Part shown: positions 27,746 to 37,657 of the stretch, in pieces | How positions within the stretch are numbered: position 1 is the first letter of the stretch | Layout of the letters: each line of letters begins with the position of its first letter | Source: an uncultured Lachnospiraceae bacterium | GTDB taxonomy: Bacteria; Bacillota; Clostridia; Lachnospirales; Lachnospiraceae | Length of the DNA: 64,000 nucleotides | Direction of reading: 5' to 3' | Assembly (NCBI GenBank): GCA_951800685.1 | Contig: CATOJY010000011.1 | Span: 17,295-81,294, forward strand | Position numbers and translations under genes: made by a program | The notes under the pieces: generated by a model | Told to the model about the DNA's origin: nothing | Seen by the model: only the letters and a program-made list of their open reading frames with translations | Databases searched by the model: none

Positions 27746-29161
27746 GTGATACACCAATATATAAGTAACGGGTATCAGATCGTACTGGATGTTAATAGCG
27801 GCAGTGTTCATGTGGTGGATGGGCTGACATATCGAGTGATACCATTGGTGGAGGAAGCGCTCATAAAACATAATGAAACAGTAGAAGCGCTGACAACATA
27901 TGTAGCAGGAAGACTGTCAGAGGAAGAGAAAAAGCACTTGGATAGTACAGATCTGCAGGAAGTGGTCGGGGAACTTCTGGAATTGAAGGAAGCGGGCATG
28001 CTTTTTACAGAGGATATTTATGAGAATTATATCGGTGAGTTCCAGAACAGGGCGACTGTGGTGAAGGCGTTGTGTCTGCATATTGCGCATGACTGTAACC
28101 TTGCCTGTAAGTATTGTTTTGCAGAGGAGGGCGAGTATCACGGAAGAAGGGCGCTTATGAGCTACGAAGTGGGCAGGAAGGCGCTGGATTTTCTGGTGGC
28201 AAGTTCTGGAAACCGGGTGAACCTGGAAGTGGACTTTTTTGGCGGAGAGCCGCTCATGAACTGGCAGGTAGTAAAGGATCTGGTTGCTTATGGCAGAAGC
28301 CTGGAGGGGGTACACCATAAGAAGTTCCGTTTTACCCTCACAACGAATGGAGTGCTGCTGGACGATGAGGTGCTGGAATTTGTAAACAGAGAGATGGCCA
28401 ATGTGGTCTTAAGCATCGACGGCCGCAGGGAGATTCATGATCTGATGCGCCCCCACAGGGGTGGACAGGGCAGTTATGACGAAGTGGTTCCGAAGTATAA
28501 GAAGGTGGCGGAGAGCAGAGAGCAGATGAACTATTATGTGAGAGGCACGTTCACCAGAAATAATTTGGATTTCACGAAGGATGTCATGCACCTGGCTGAT
28601 GAGGGGTTTGAACAAATCTCTGTGGAACCAGTGGTTGCAGAGGAGACAGAGGACTATGCGCTTCGTGAGGAAGATGTTCCGGTCATTCTGGCTGAGTATG
28701 ACCGGCTGGCGTTGGAATATATCCGCAGAAAAAAAGAAGGAAAAGGTTTTAATTTTTTCCATTTTATGATAGATTTAGAAGGTGGCCCCTGTGTGGCGAA
28801 ACGGCTGTCAGGCTGCGGGTCCGGTACAGAATATCTCGCAGTGACACCATGGGGAGATTTCTATCCTTGCCATCAGTTTGTGGGGCAGGAAGAATTTCTG
28901 ATGGGGAATGTGGAGGACGGAATCGTTCAGACAGAAATACGGGACAAGTTTAAGGCATGCAATGTCTATGCGAAGGAGAACTGCAGGAATTGTTTTGCGA
29001 AATTTTACTGCAGCGGCGGGTGTGCTGCGAATGCATACAATTTCAGTGGCAGCATAGATGGCACCTATGATCTTGGCTGTGAGCTGCAGAGGAAACGCGT
29101 TGAATGCGCAATTATGATAAAAGCGGCGCTTGCCGATGAAGAAAAGGAGAAAGCATTATGA
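27746..29161 (+). CDS. scfB: SCIFF maturase, radical SAM/SPASM thioether synthase
   Basis: Radical SAM enzyme that installs thioether cross-links in the SCIFF peptide. An N-terminal peptide-recognition region (about 1-100) binds the leader, the SAM cluster motif is CNLACKYC (Cys117, 121, 124), and a Cys-rich SPASM region follows (about 350-440, with GGPCVAK, CGSGTEYL, YPCHQF, CRNCFAKFYCSGGCAANAY) for two auxiliary [4Fe-4S] clusters. The start is GTG at 27746 with GGGATAGG upstream. The length of 471 residues is typical. Its stop overlaps the secDF start by 4 bp (ATGA), coupling the two genes. Confidence 0.96.
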   Translation: MIHQYISNGYQIVLDVNSGSVHVVDGLTYRVIPLVEEALIKHNETVEALTTYVAGRLSEEEKKHLDSTDLQEVVGELLELKEAGMLFTEDIYENYIGEFQNRATVVKALCLHIAHDCNLACKYCFAEEGEYHGRRALMSYEVGRKALDFLVASSGNRVNLEVDFFGGEPLMNWQVVKDLVAYGRSLEGVHHKKFRFTLTTNGVLLDDEVLEFVNREMANVVLSIDGRREIHDLMRPHRGGQGSYDEVVPKYKKVAESREQMNYYVRGTFTRNNLDFTKDVMHLADEGFEQISVEPVVAEETEDYALREEDVPVILAEYDRLALEYIRRKKEGKGFNFFHFMIDLEGGPCVAKRLSGCGSGTEYLAVTPWGDFYPCHQFVGQEEFLMGNVEDGIVQTEIRDKFKACNVYAKENCRNCFAKFYCSGGCAANAYNFSGSIDGTYDLGCELQRKRVECAIMIKAALADEEKEKAL

Positions 29162-31431
29162 AAAAGAACAGAGCGGTGGTCAGTCTGATCGCATTTGTCC
29201 TGATACTTGGACTGCTTGGTTATATGGCAGTTTTCGGTGTCGGTTCAGACAAGTCCGGTTCGGCATCAAGCATCAAGCTTGGTTTGGATCTGGCAGGTGG
29301 TGTCAGCATTACCTATCAGGTTGTAGGTGATGAGGATCCCGATTCCGAGGATATGGATGATACGATCTATAAGCTGCAGCAGCGTGTACAGAACTACAGT
29401 ACAGAGGCACAGGTCTATCAGGAAGGATCAGACAGAATTAATATTGAGATTCCAGGAGTGTCAGATGCCAACGCGATCTTGGAAGAGTTGGGTAAACCTG
29501 GAAGTTTATACTTTATTTCCGAGACAGATAAGGATGGTAACCTGAATTACACGTTGACCTATGGCGTGGATGCCGAAGGTAATCTGACTCCACAATATCT
29601 GTTGAATAAGACGATAGAGCAGATGCTGGAGGATGGTTCTATTGTTCTGACTGGTACAGAAGTGGCCAGCGCGCAGGCGAGAACACAGCAGGATTCCATG
29701 GGGAATTCCCAGAATGTGGTAGCATTATCTCTCAACGAGACAGGGAAAGAAGCCTTTGCGGAAGTTACTAGAAAGGCTTATGAGAACGGCGAGACAATCG
29801 CGATCTATTATGACGATGAGATCGTCAGCGCGCCTGGTGTGGAGGCTGTAATCACAGATGGCAATGCAGTCATCACAGGACAGAATACAGCCGCGGAAGC
29901 AGAGCAGCTTGCTTCCACAATCAGGATCGGCGGCCTGAAACTGGAGCTGGAAGAGCTTCGTTCCAATGTTGTGGGTGCGCAGCTTGGATCTGAGGCGATC
30001 CACACCAGCCTGATTGCTGCAGGTGTTGGGTTTGCGCTTGTAGTGGTATTTATGATTGCGGTCTACTATGTATCAGGATTGGCGGCTTCTTTGGCGTTGT
30101 GTCTTTATACAGAATTGATGGTGATTCTGCTGTATGCTTTTGAGGCAACTTTGACTCTGCCAGGTATTGCAGGTATCATTCTTTCTGTAGGTATGGCAGT
30201 GGATGCTAATGTGATTATTTTTGCACGTATCAGAGAGGAACTGGCTACCGGTAAGACGGTGCAGTCCTCTATCAAGATTGGTTTTAATAAGGCGCTGTCT
30301 GCGATTTTGGACGGGAATATCACAACCTTTATCGCGGCGGTCGTACTCTATCTGATGGGCAGCGGTACAATTAAGGGCTTTTCGATTACGTTGATGCTCG
30401 GTATTATTTTATCTATGTTCACAGCGCTTTTTGTCACGAAATTCCTGATTAATGTGTTGTATGCATTGGGTGTTCAGAGTGAGAAAGCCTATGGCGTCGG
30501 TAAAGAAAAGAAGACGATCAATTTCTTAACGAAGAGAAAAGCATTCTTTGGTCTGTCGATCGCGGTGATTCTGATTGGATTTGTTGTTATGGGAATCAAC
30601 CAGTCTCAGATGGGTATGCCGTTGAATTATAGTCTGGATTTTGTGGGCGGTACTTCTACGACTATGACATTGAATGAAGATATGAGCATTGAGGAAATCG
30701 ATGCACAGATTGTTCCCATGATCGAGGAAATTACAGGAGATGGCAATGTGCAGACCACGAAGGTGGCAGGTTCTAATCAGGTAATCATCAAGACAAGAAC
30801 CTTGAACGTGGAAGAGAGACAAGAATTTTCTGAGGTTATGGTGACGAATTTTGGTGTGGATGCTGGAAGTATCACAGCGGAGACGATCAGTGCGACGATC
30901 AGTTCTGAGATGCAGGCAGATGCTGTAAAGGCCATTGTTGTATCGACACTCCTTATGCTTTTGTATATCTGGTTACGCTTTAAGGATATTCGTTTCGGTG
31001 CCAGCGCTGTTGCAGCCCTGGTACATGACGTGCTGGTGGTATTGGCTTTTTATGCGATTGTGAAGATTTCTGTAGGAAATACCTTTATTGCGTGTATGTT
31101 GACGATTGTGGGTTATTCGATTAATGCGACGATCGTGATCTTTGACCGTATCCGCGAGAATTTGAAGGAGATGCGGCATAAGAATGATTTGCAGGATTTG
31201 GTCAACAAAAGTATTTCCCAGACGCTGTCAAGAAGTATCTTTACTTCCTTGACAACATTCTTCATGGTGGCAGCGCTGGAGGTATTTGGCGTATCTTCCA
31301 TCAGGGAGTTTGCGCTGCCGTTGATTGCGGGCATCATCTGCGGTACGTACTCATCAATCTGCCTGACAGGTGCACTTTGGTTTGTATTGCGCACGAAGGT
31401 GAAACAGAAAGTACAGACAGCGGCGAAATAG
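29158..31431 (+). CDS. secDF: Fused SecD-SecF protein translocase subunit
   Basis: Proton-driven accessory subunit of the Sec translocon that helps pull exported proteins out of the channel. SecD and SecF are fused in one 757-residue polypeptide: a SecD half (1-~440) with helix 1 near 10-26, the P1 extracellular domain and five C-terminal helices containing MAVDANVIIFARIREEL, then a SecF half (~455-757) with LDFVGGTS and INATIVIFDRIRENLKEM. Both characteristic D/R motifs are present. It is translationally coupled to scfB, a linkage often seen in Clostridia, and ends at a strong terminator. Confidence 0.96.
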   Translation: MKKNRAVVSLIAFVLILGLLGYMAVFGVGSDKSGSASSIKLGLDLAGGVSITYQVVGDEDPDSEDMDDTIYKLQQRVQNYSTEAQVYQEGSDRINIEIPGVSDANAILEELGKPGSLYFISETDKDGNLNYTLTYGVDAEGNLTPQYLLNKTIEQMLEDGSIVLTGTEVASAQARTQQDSMGNSQNVVALSLNETGKEAFAEVTRKAYENGETIAIYYDDEIVSAPGVEAVITDGNAVITGQNTAAEAEQLASTIRIGGLKLELEELRSNVVGAQLGSEAIHTSLIAAGVGFALVVVFMIAVYYVSGLAASLALCLYTELMVILLYAFEATLTLPGIAGIILSVGMAVDANVIIFARIREELATGKTVQSSIKIGFNKALSAILDGNITTFIAAVVLYLMGSGTIKGFSITLMLGIILSMFTALFVTKFLINVLYALGVQSEKAYGVGKEKKTINFLTKRKAFFGLSIAVILIGFVVMGINQSQMGMPLNYSLDFVGGTSTTMTLNEDMSIEEIDAQIVPMIEEITGDGNVQTTKVAGSNQVIIKTRTLNVEERQEFSEVMVTNFGVDAGSITAETISATISSEMQADAVKAIVVSTLLMLLYIWLRFKDIRFGASAVAALVHDVLVVLAFYAIVKISVGNTFIACMLTIVGYSINATIVIFDRIRENLKEMRHKNDLQDLVNKSISQTLSRSIFTSLTTFFMVAALEVFGVSSIREFALPLIAGIICGTYSSICLTGALWFVLRTKVKQKVQTAAK

Positions 31432-31458
31432 AGAATAAATGAGGAAAGTGGTTTCTTA

Positions 31459-31492
31459 AGACGTTCCGCAGTGTGCGGAACGTCTTTCTTTC
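31459..31492 (+). terminator. Rho-independent terminator after secDF
   Basis: AGACGTTCCGCA (31459-31470) and TGCGGAACGTCT (31474-31485) pair perfectly over 12 bp around a 3-nt loop, then TTCTTTC. Confidence 0.9.
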
Positions 31493-31585
31493 TAAGAGCG
31501 TACTGGTGGGGTATAGGAGTCCGGCTGTCAGTGGAACGGGTGAGGAAAGCGCGGTATATATGAAAAGAAATAGTGGGGAGAGAAG

Positions 31586-33373
31586 ATGGCGAAATGGATG
31601 GTATCTGCCAAAAAGGCGGATTTTAACGGGATAGCGGCAAAATTTCAAATTGATCCAGTCATTGCCAGGATCATTCGTAACAGGGATATTGTAGAGGAGG
31701 AAGAGATTGATAGATTTCTGCACGGCAGGCTTGAGGACATGCATGATCCACATCTGCTTAAAGATGCAGACCGGGCGGCGGAGATCTTACATAATAAGAT
31801 AGAGGCTGGAAAGAGGATCCGGGTCATTGGTGATTATGATATTGACGGAATCTGTTCTGCTTATTTATTACTTGCTGGGCTGAGATATTGCGGTGCTGTG
31901 GCGGATGCTGTGATTCCCCACCGCATCCATGATGGGTATGGCCTGAATAATCATTTGATCCAGGAAGCATGGGAAGCAGGAATGGATACGATCGTGACTT
32001 GTGACAACGGTATTGCGGCGAAAGAGCAGATTGCTTATGCAAAGACTCTTGGCATGACAGTGGTTGTGACAGATCATCATGAGGTTCCTTATGAGCTTTT
32101 GGAAGGGGGAGAGCGGATAGAATGTCTGCCAGAAGCAGATGCTGTAATTGATCCAAAGCAGACAGACTGCGAATATCCTTTTGATGGGATTTGCGGGGCT
32201 TTTGTTGCCTATAAATTACTGCAGGTGCTGTTTGAAAGAGATGACACACCGGCGGCCAGGAGGCTTCTGCAGGAGTTGTTGGCTTTTGCTGCGTTTGCCA
32301 CAGTGGGCGATGTGATGGAGCTGGTGGATGAAAACAGGATTCTTGTCCGGTATGGACTACGTCAGATCGTACAGTCTGGAAATTGTGGTATGCAGGCATT
32401 GTTGGCGGCAAATGGCCTGCAGGATAAGAAACTGTCAGCCTACCATATTGGTTTCGTATTAGGCCCCTGTCTTAACGCTTCCGGCAGGTTGGATACGGCG
32501 GTCAGAGCATTACAGCTTTTTCAGACGAACGATAAGGCGGAAGCGGCTATGATCGCTGGGGAATTGAAAGCTTTGAACGATAACCGCAAGGATATGACAC
32601 TGTTGGGAACGAAACAGGCAATCGAGATGATTGAGAATGGTAGACTACGGGACGATAAGGTTCTTGTGGTTTATCTGCCGGAGTGTCATGAAAGTCTGGC
32701 AGGCATTATAGCAGGACGCATTAGGGAGCGGTATCATAAACCGACATTTGTACTAACTTTATCAGAAGAAGGTGTCAAGGGATCAGGACGATCTGTTGAT
32801 GCGTATCATATGTATGAGAAGATGAGTGAATGTAAAGAGTTTTACACGAAATACGGCGGTCATAAACTGGCGGCAGGCGTTTCCATGCCTGAGAGCAACA
32901 TAGAGAATTTCCGGACCTTCCTGAACGCACATTGTGAGTTGACGAAAGAGGATCTTGAAGAAAAGATCCATATTGATGTACCTATGCCGATGGCCTATGT
33001 GACAGCAGAGTTTGTAAAGCAGCTGGCGGTTTTGGAGCCCTTTGGCAACGGTAATCCAAAGCCTGTATTTGCACAGAGAAATCTTAGATTCCTAAATGGC
33101 CGCATTCTCGGACGGAACAGGAATGTAGGTAAATATCGTGTGGAAGATGAGAACGGTAGGCAATATGATATGATGTATTTTGGAGATTTAGAAGCATGGC
33201 ATGATTTTCTCACGGAAAGTTTCGGGAAAGATGCCTGCGAGAGATTGTATCAGGGAAGGTATGGAGAAGGCGATGCGATCTGTATTCATGTCATTTATTA
33301 TCCAGATCTGGATGTGTATCAGGGGCGGGAGAGGCTGCAGATGATCATGCAGGATTATACATGTGGAAGATGA
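31586..33373 (+). CDS. recJ: Single-stranded-DNA-specific exonuclease RecJ
   Basis: 5'-3' exonuclease on single-stranded DNA in recombination and mismatch or base excision repair. DHH-family motifs are clear: VIGDYDIDGICS (motif I), TCDNGIA, VTDHHE (motif III, DHH) and DPKQTDCEYPF. The DHHA1 domain has KGSGRSVDAYHMYE and the GGHKLAAG signature near residue 425-435, followed by an OB-fold C-terminus with PFGNGNPKPVF. The 595-residue length is normal. It has a strong terminator on each side and so seems to be a separate unit from secDF. Confidence 0.95.
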   Translation: MAKWMVSAKKADFNGIAAKFQIDPVIARIIRNRDIVEEEEIDRFLHGRLEDMHDPHLLKDADRAAEILHNKIEAGKRIRVIGDYDIDGICSAYLLLAGLRYCGAVADAVIPHRIHDGYGLNNHLIQEAWEAGMDTIVTCDNGIAAKEQIAYAKTLGMTVVVTDHHEVPYELLEGGERIECLPEADAVIDPKQTDCEYPFDGICGAFVAYKLLQVLFERDDTPAARRLLQELLAFAAFATVGDVMELVDENRILVRYGLRQIVQSGNCGMQALLAANGLQDKKLSAYHIGFVLGPCLNASGRLDTAVRALQLFQTNDKAEAAMIAGELKALNDNRKDMTLLGTKQAIEMIENGRLRDDKVLVVYLPECHESLAGIIAGRIRERYHKPTFVLTLSEEGVKGSGRSVDAYHMYEKMSECKEFYTKYGGHKLAAGVSMPESNIENFRTFLNAHCELTKEDLEEKIHIDVPMPMAYVTAEFVKQLAVLEPFGNGNPKPVFAQRNLRFLNGRILGRNRNVGKYRVEDENGRQYDMMYFGDLEAWHDFLTESFGKDACERLYQGRYGEGDAICIHVIYYPDLDVYQGRERLQMIMQDYTCGR

Positions 33374-33378
33374 CAACA

Positions 33379-33405
33379 AAAAAGTCTGGAAATTCCAGAC
33401 TTTTT
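33379..33405 (+). terminator. Rho-independent terminator of recJ
   Basis: AAAAAGTCTGG pairs with CCAGACTTTTT around AAATT; the symmetric A and T tracts would also let it act on the minus strand. It opens a 405-bp gap before murE. Confidence 0.85.
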
Positions 33406-33517
33406 CGCATTTTCTTATGAGGGGGGAGATAGTGAGTTCATCAACTATCTTGCTTATTATCATAAAGTGAAAATGTGTCCAAAATGTGTTCTGTTTATTA
33501 GAAAAATATAAAAATAC

Positions 33518-33596
33518 CTTAAGAAAACTTAAACAGATTCTTAAAGAAAAATGAAAACCCTTCCTATATCCGGATAAGATCACCCTGGTAGTACCA
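33518..33596 (+). promoter_or_regulatory. CTTAA repeats and a 13-bp palindrome upstream of murE
   Basis: CTTAA occurs at 33518, 33528 and 33540, close to one helical turn apart, and CTGGTAGTACCAG (33585-33596 plus one base) is a palindrome 26 bp before the murE -35 box. The layout resembles binding sites of OmpR-type response regulators, but this is only a resemblance. The rest of the gap (33406-33517) shows nothing I can name. Confidence 0.3.
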
Positions 33597-33621
33597 GAAA
33601 ACCTCCAATCTCCCGTAAATA

Positions 33622-33650
33622 TTGAAAAAATGAGGCTTTCGTGTTATCTT
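33622..33650 (+). promoter_or_regulatory. Promoter of murE
   Basis: TTGAAA (33622-33627), 17-bp spacer, TATCTT (33645-33650). It predicts a leader of about 120 nt before murE. Confidence 0.6.
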
Positions 33651-33778
33651 AATATAGATTGGATGGTGGATAAGGCTATGTGACAAAAGGCTGGAAGAAG
33701 TTATGGAGTTGTGTAACAAAGAGATAGATTAGCATCATAATATTGTTATAGAACTGTAAGAGAGGAGTTTAATCGTAT

Positions 33779-35248
33779 ATGACAGGTTTGAGAGAATTGC
33801 TGGCTGAAGTTTCGTATGAATGTGTCTGCGGTAAGCTGGACAGAGAGGTGACAGACATTATTTATGACTCCCGAAAGGTAGTGCCAGGCAGTATGTTTGT
33901 CTGCATTCCGGGCGCTGTTGTGGATGGACATGAATTCGCTTATGCGGCTGTAGAAGCGGGTGCAGAGGTGCTGCTCGTGGAGAAAGAAGTGAAACTGCCA
34001 GAAAAGACAGACGTGACGGTGATCAAGGTGGCGGACACGCATTATGCTATGGCGTTTGTATCTGCGGCCTTTTTTGATCATCCGGCAAAAGAAATGAAGA
34101 TCATTGGTGTGACTGGTACAAAGGGAAAGACTACAACGACTTATCTTGTGAAATCGATCCTGGAACATGCGGGAAGAAAAACAGGACTGATCGGTACGAT
34201 TGAGATTGTGATTGGAGATCTGCATATTCCGGCAGACCATACGACACCGGAATCTTATCTGATCCAGAAATATTTCCGTCAGATGGCGGATGCTGGATGT
34301 GATACAGTGGTGATGGAGGTGTCCTCTCAGGGACTGATGCTGCATAGAACGCAGGGATTTGTCTTTGATGTCGGTATTTTTACCAACTTGGAACCAGATC
34401 ATATAGGCAAGGGAGAGCATAAGGATTTCGAGGATTATCTTCATTGTAAGGGACTGCTTTTTCAGCAGTGCAGGATCGGTATTGTCAATCAGGATGATGA
34501 GCATTGGGAAGCAGTTACTAAGGGTCATACATGTACTCTGGAAACCTATGGCATTGATGCCGAGGCAGATTTGCGGGCCAGGAATATTACTTTTTTAAGA
34601 GAGTCTGGAAATCTTGGAATGGGATTTGAAGTGACAGGATTAATGGACTTTTCCGTGCAGATCGCTACACCTGGCAAATTTAGTGTTTACAATGCATTGA
34701 CAGCGATTGCGATCTGTAGACACTTCGGTGTGCAGGAAGAGGATGTCAGAAAGGCGCTTCTTCAGGCGAAAGTCAAGGGCAGGATCGAGCCTGTCAAGGT
34801 GTCTGATAAATTTACACTGATGATAGATTATGCACATAATGCAATGGCACTCAAGAGCCTGTTGACCACGTTGCGTGCCTATGAACCGCATCGTCTTGTG
34901 TGTCTTTTTGGCTGTGGCGGCAACCGGGCGAAATCCAGGAGATATGAGATGGGGGAAGTCAGCGGCAATATGGCGGATCTGACGATCATTACGTCAGACA
35001 ATCCACGTTACGAAGAGCCGCAGGCAATCATCGATGATATCAAGATTGGCATTGGAAGAACGCAGGGGAAATACGTGGAGATCTGTGACAGGAAAGAAGC
35101 GATCGCTTACGCGATCGATCATGGTGAACCGGGAGATATTATCGTACTTGCCGGGAAGGGCCATGAAGATTATCAGGAGATCTGCGGGGTGAAATATCCT
35201 ATGGATGAAAGGGTTCTGATCCGGGAGATCATAGAGGAACGGCAGTAA
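33779..35248 (+). CDS. murE: UDP-MurNAc-tripeptide synthetase, DAP-adding
   Basis: Adds the third residue to UDP-MurNAc-L-Ala-D-Glu in peptidoglycan synthesis, in the cytoplasm. The three Mur ligase domains are visible: N-terminal uridine-binding (1-~100, DSRKVVPGSMFV), central ATPase with GVTGTKGKTTTTYLV (near 111-125), and C-terminal domain with DYAHNAMALKSLL. The specificity motif reads DNPR (TSDNPRYEEP), the signature for meso-diaminopimelate rather than lysine. The length of 489 residues is typical. It is the first gene of a run into priA with a 99-bp gap. Confidence 0.95.
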   Translation: MTGLRELLAEVSYECVCGKLDREVTDIIYDSRKVVPGSMFVCIPGAVVDGHEFAYAAVEAGAEVLLVEKEVKLPEKTDVTVIKVADTHYAMAFVSAAFFDHPAKEMKIIGVTGTKGKTTTTYLVKSILEHAGRKTGLIGTIEIVIGDLHIPADHTTPESYLIQKYFRQMADAGCDTVVMEVSSQGLMLHRTQGFVFDVGIFTNLEPDHIGKGEHKDFEDYLHCKGLLFQQCRIGIVNQDDEHWEAVTKGHTCTLETYGIDAEADLRARNITFLRESGNLGMGFEVTGLMDFSVQIATPGKFSVYNALTAIAICRHFGVQEEDVRKALLQAKVKGRIEPVKVSDKFTLMIDYAHNAMALKSLLTTLRAYEPHRLVCLFGCGGNRAKSRRYEMGEVSGNMADLTIITSDNPRYEEPQAIIDDIKIGIGRTQGKYVEICDRKEAIAYAIDHGEPGDIIVLAGKGHEDYQEICGVKYPMDERVLIREIIEERQ

Positions 35249-35347
35249 GACAGTTTCCGGCAGACAGGGTAGTGCACAGGAGAGGTCTGAGCGATTTTGC
35301 CCTGACAGTGAGCAGGGAGAAGAGAAAGAGGAGAAAAAGGAGACGGT

Positions 35348-37633
35348 ATGGCTAGGATGTATGCAGATGTCATCATAGATATTTCCCATGAGAAAGTTGA
35401 CCGTCCTTTTCAGTACCGGATACCGCCCAAGTTGTCTGAGGTGGTGTGTCCAGGGGTTCGTGTACATGTACCTTTCGGAAGAGGCAACCAGGATAAGGTA
35501 GGCTATGTGGTGGATCTTTCCGACCAGCCGGATTATCCGGTGGATAAAATTAAGGATATTATTGCTGTAGACAGCAAGGGTATCACGGCAGAGAGCAACC
35601 AGATCAGGATCGCTTACTGGCTCAAGAGGCAGTATGGTTCAACTACGATTGCAGCGCTTAAAACCGTACTGCCAGTGAAGCAGAAATTGAAACAATTAGA
35701 GCGCAAGAAAGTGGTAAGATGTGTAGAGGGAGACATCTTGCAGGAAGCAGTCTTCGCATGTGAGCGCAAAAAACAGGTGGCGAGGGCACGGGTGCTGCGA
35801 GCGTTTTTGACAGATGCGGTGTTGCCCTATGAGCTGATCAGACAGAAGCTGAACGTAGCGTCGGCAACCCTTATGGCATTAGAGAAACAAGGATTGTTGA
35901 AAATAGAGACGGAAAGCTACTACCGGAATCCAGTCAGATGTGCGGACCGGGAAGAAAAGAGAGTCGTGCTGAGTGAGATACAACGTGGAATCATAGAAAA
36001 GGTGCTGTCTGATTATGAAGAAGGTCATTCTGGGACTTATCTGATTCATGGAATTACCGGAAGCGGCAAGACAGAAGTGTATCTTGGTATTATAGAAAAG
36101 ATGATTGGTATGGGAAGGCAGGCAATCGTGCTGATTCCTGAGATCGCTCTTACTTATCAGACACTTTTACGCTTCTACAAGAGATTTGGTGACAGGGTAT
36201 CAGTTATGAATTCGTCCCTTTCTATGGGAGAGAAATATGATCAGATCAGGCGGGCGCAGGCAGGAGAGATTGATGTGATTATTGGTCCCAGATCTGCGCT
36301 TTTTACGCCCTTTCCTAGACTGGGAGTTATTATTGTGGACGAGGAGCATGAGAGCAGCTACAAGGGGGAAGCCATGCCAAAGTACCACGCCAGAGAGACA
36401 GCAGTCCAGATTGCTTCCATGCATCATGCCTGTGTGGTGTTAGGATCTGCGACGCCGTCCATGGAGGCATATTACCGGGCAAGACAGGGAGAGTATCAGT
36501 TATTTGAGATGAGAAACCGTCAGGGAGGCAGTATACTGCCACGTGTATATACTGTAGATTTGCGGGAAGAATTAAAGCAGGGCAACCGGTCAGTATTTAG
36601 CAGAAAACTGCGTGAATTGATGGAAGAACGTTTGCGGGATGGAGAACAGACGATACTTTTTCTCAATAGAAGAGGGTATGCGGGTTTTATTTCCTGCAGG
36701 GAATGCGGCCATGTGATGAAATGTCCGCATTGTGATGTTTCTCTTTCCGAACACCGGGGGAATGTGTTATTATGTCATTATTGCGGTTATCAGGAAATAA
36801 GGAAGAAGAACTGTCCGGTGTGTGGTTCCAGATACCTGATGGGTTTTAAGGCAGGGACAGAGCAGATTGAGGAAGCATTGCACAGGGAATTTCCAGAAGC
36901 CAGGGTTCTTCGCATGGATGCGGATACGACGAAGACAAAGGAGAGTTACGAGAAAATCTTATCGGCATTTGCGGATGAGAAGGCAGATATTCTGGTAGGA
37001 ACTCAGATGATCGTGAAGGGACATGATTTTCCCAATGTGACGTTGGTGGGAATTCTGGCGGCAGATCTGTCACTGAATCAGAATGATTACCGCGCGGGAG
37101 AGAGAACATTTCAACTGTTGACGCAGGCGGCAGGGCGTGCAGGCAGAGGGGAAAAGCCGGGAGAAGTGGTAATCCAGACTTATCAGCCAGAACACTATAG
37201 CATTGTGCATGCGGCTAGACAGGATTATCAGGGATTCTATGAAGAAGAGATCATGTATCGGGATCTGATGCAGTACCCGCCAGTGGCCCATATGCTGGCT
37301 GTGTTAGTTACATCCAGAGAGCAGGAGCAGGGAGAAGCGTTGACCGGGAAAATGGTAGATTTTGTCAATTTCTGCCGTACAGCAAGGACAAAGGAAGAAA
37401 GTCCTGATGAAGAGAGAAGGACAGCACAGACATGGCAAAGACTGCAGATTATAGGTCCCACAGAGGCTTCCATCAATAAGATCAACGATCTGTACCGGCA
37501 TGTTTTTTATATGAAACATCCAGATTATCAGGTGTTAGTTGGGATCAAAGATGAACTGGAGTTTTTTTGTAAAAGAGAAGAACTAAAGAACCAGACAGTG
37601 CAATATGATTTCGATCCGATGAATACATATTAG
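35348..37633 (+). CDS. priA: Primosomal protein N' (PriA replication restart helicase)
   Basis: 3'-5' DNA helicase that reloads replisomes at stalled forks. An N-terminal DNA-binding domain (1-~200) is followed by helicase motifs: GITGSGKTEVY (Walker A, near 234-244), DEEH (VDEEHESSYK), GSATPS and, after the zinc-binding region, HDFPNV and QAAGRAGRG. The zinc domain between the helicase halves has CRECGHVMKCPHC and CHYCGY...CPVCGS, eight cysteines for two zinc ions. The length is 761 residues. AAGGAG precedes the ATG. It heads the conserved priA-def-fmt order, 24 bp before def. Confidence 0.96.
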   Translation: MARMYADVIIDISHEKVDRPFQYRIPPKLSEVVCPGVRVHVPFGRGNQDKVGYVVDLSDQPDYPVDKIKDIIAVDSKGITAESNQIRIAYWLKRQYGSTTIAALKTVLPVKQKLKQLERKKVVRCVEGDILQEAVFACERKKQVARARVLRAFLTDAVLPYELIRQKLNVASATLMALEKQGLLKIETESYYRNPVRCADREEKRVVLSEIQRGIIEKVLSDYEEGHSGTYLIHGITGSGKTEVYLGIIEKMIGMGRQAIVLIPEIALTYQTLLRFYKRFGDRVSVMNSSLSMGEKYDQIRRAQAGEIDVIIGPRSALFTPFPRLGVIIVDEEHESSYKGEAMPKYHARETAVQIASMHHACVVLGSATPSMEAYYRARQGEYQLFEMRNRQGGSILPRVYTVDLREELKQGNRSVFSRKLRELMEERLRDGEQTILFLNRRGYAGFISCRECGHVMKCPHCDVSLSEHRGNVLLCHYCGYQEIRKKNCPVCGSRYLMGFKAGTEQIEEALHREFPEARVLRMDADTTKTKESYEKILSAFADEKADILVGTQMIVKGHDFPNVTLVGILAADLSLNQNDYRAGERTFQLLTQAAGRAGRGEKPGEVVIQTYQPEHYSIVHAARQDYQGFYEEEIMYRDLMQYPPVAHMLAVLVTSREQEQGEALTGKMVDFVNFCRTARTKEESPDEERRTAQTWQRLQIIGPTEASINKINDLYRHVFYMKHPDYQVLVGIKDELEFFCKREELKNQTVQYDFDPMNTY

Positions 37634-37657
37634 AGACAGTCTAGAATGGAGGATAAG

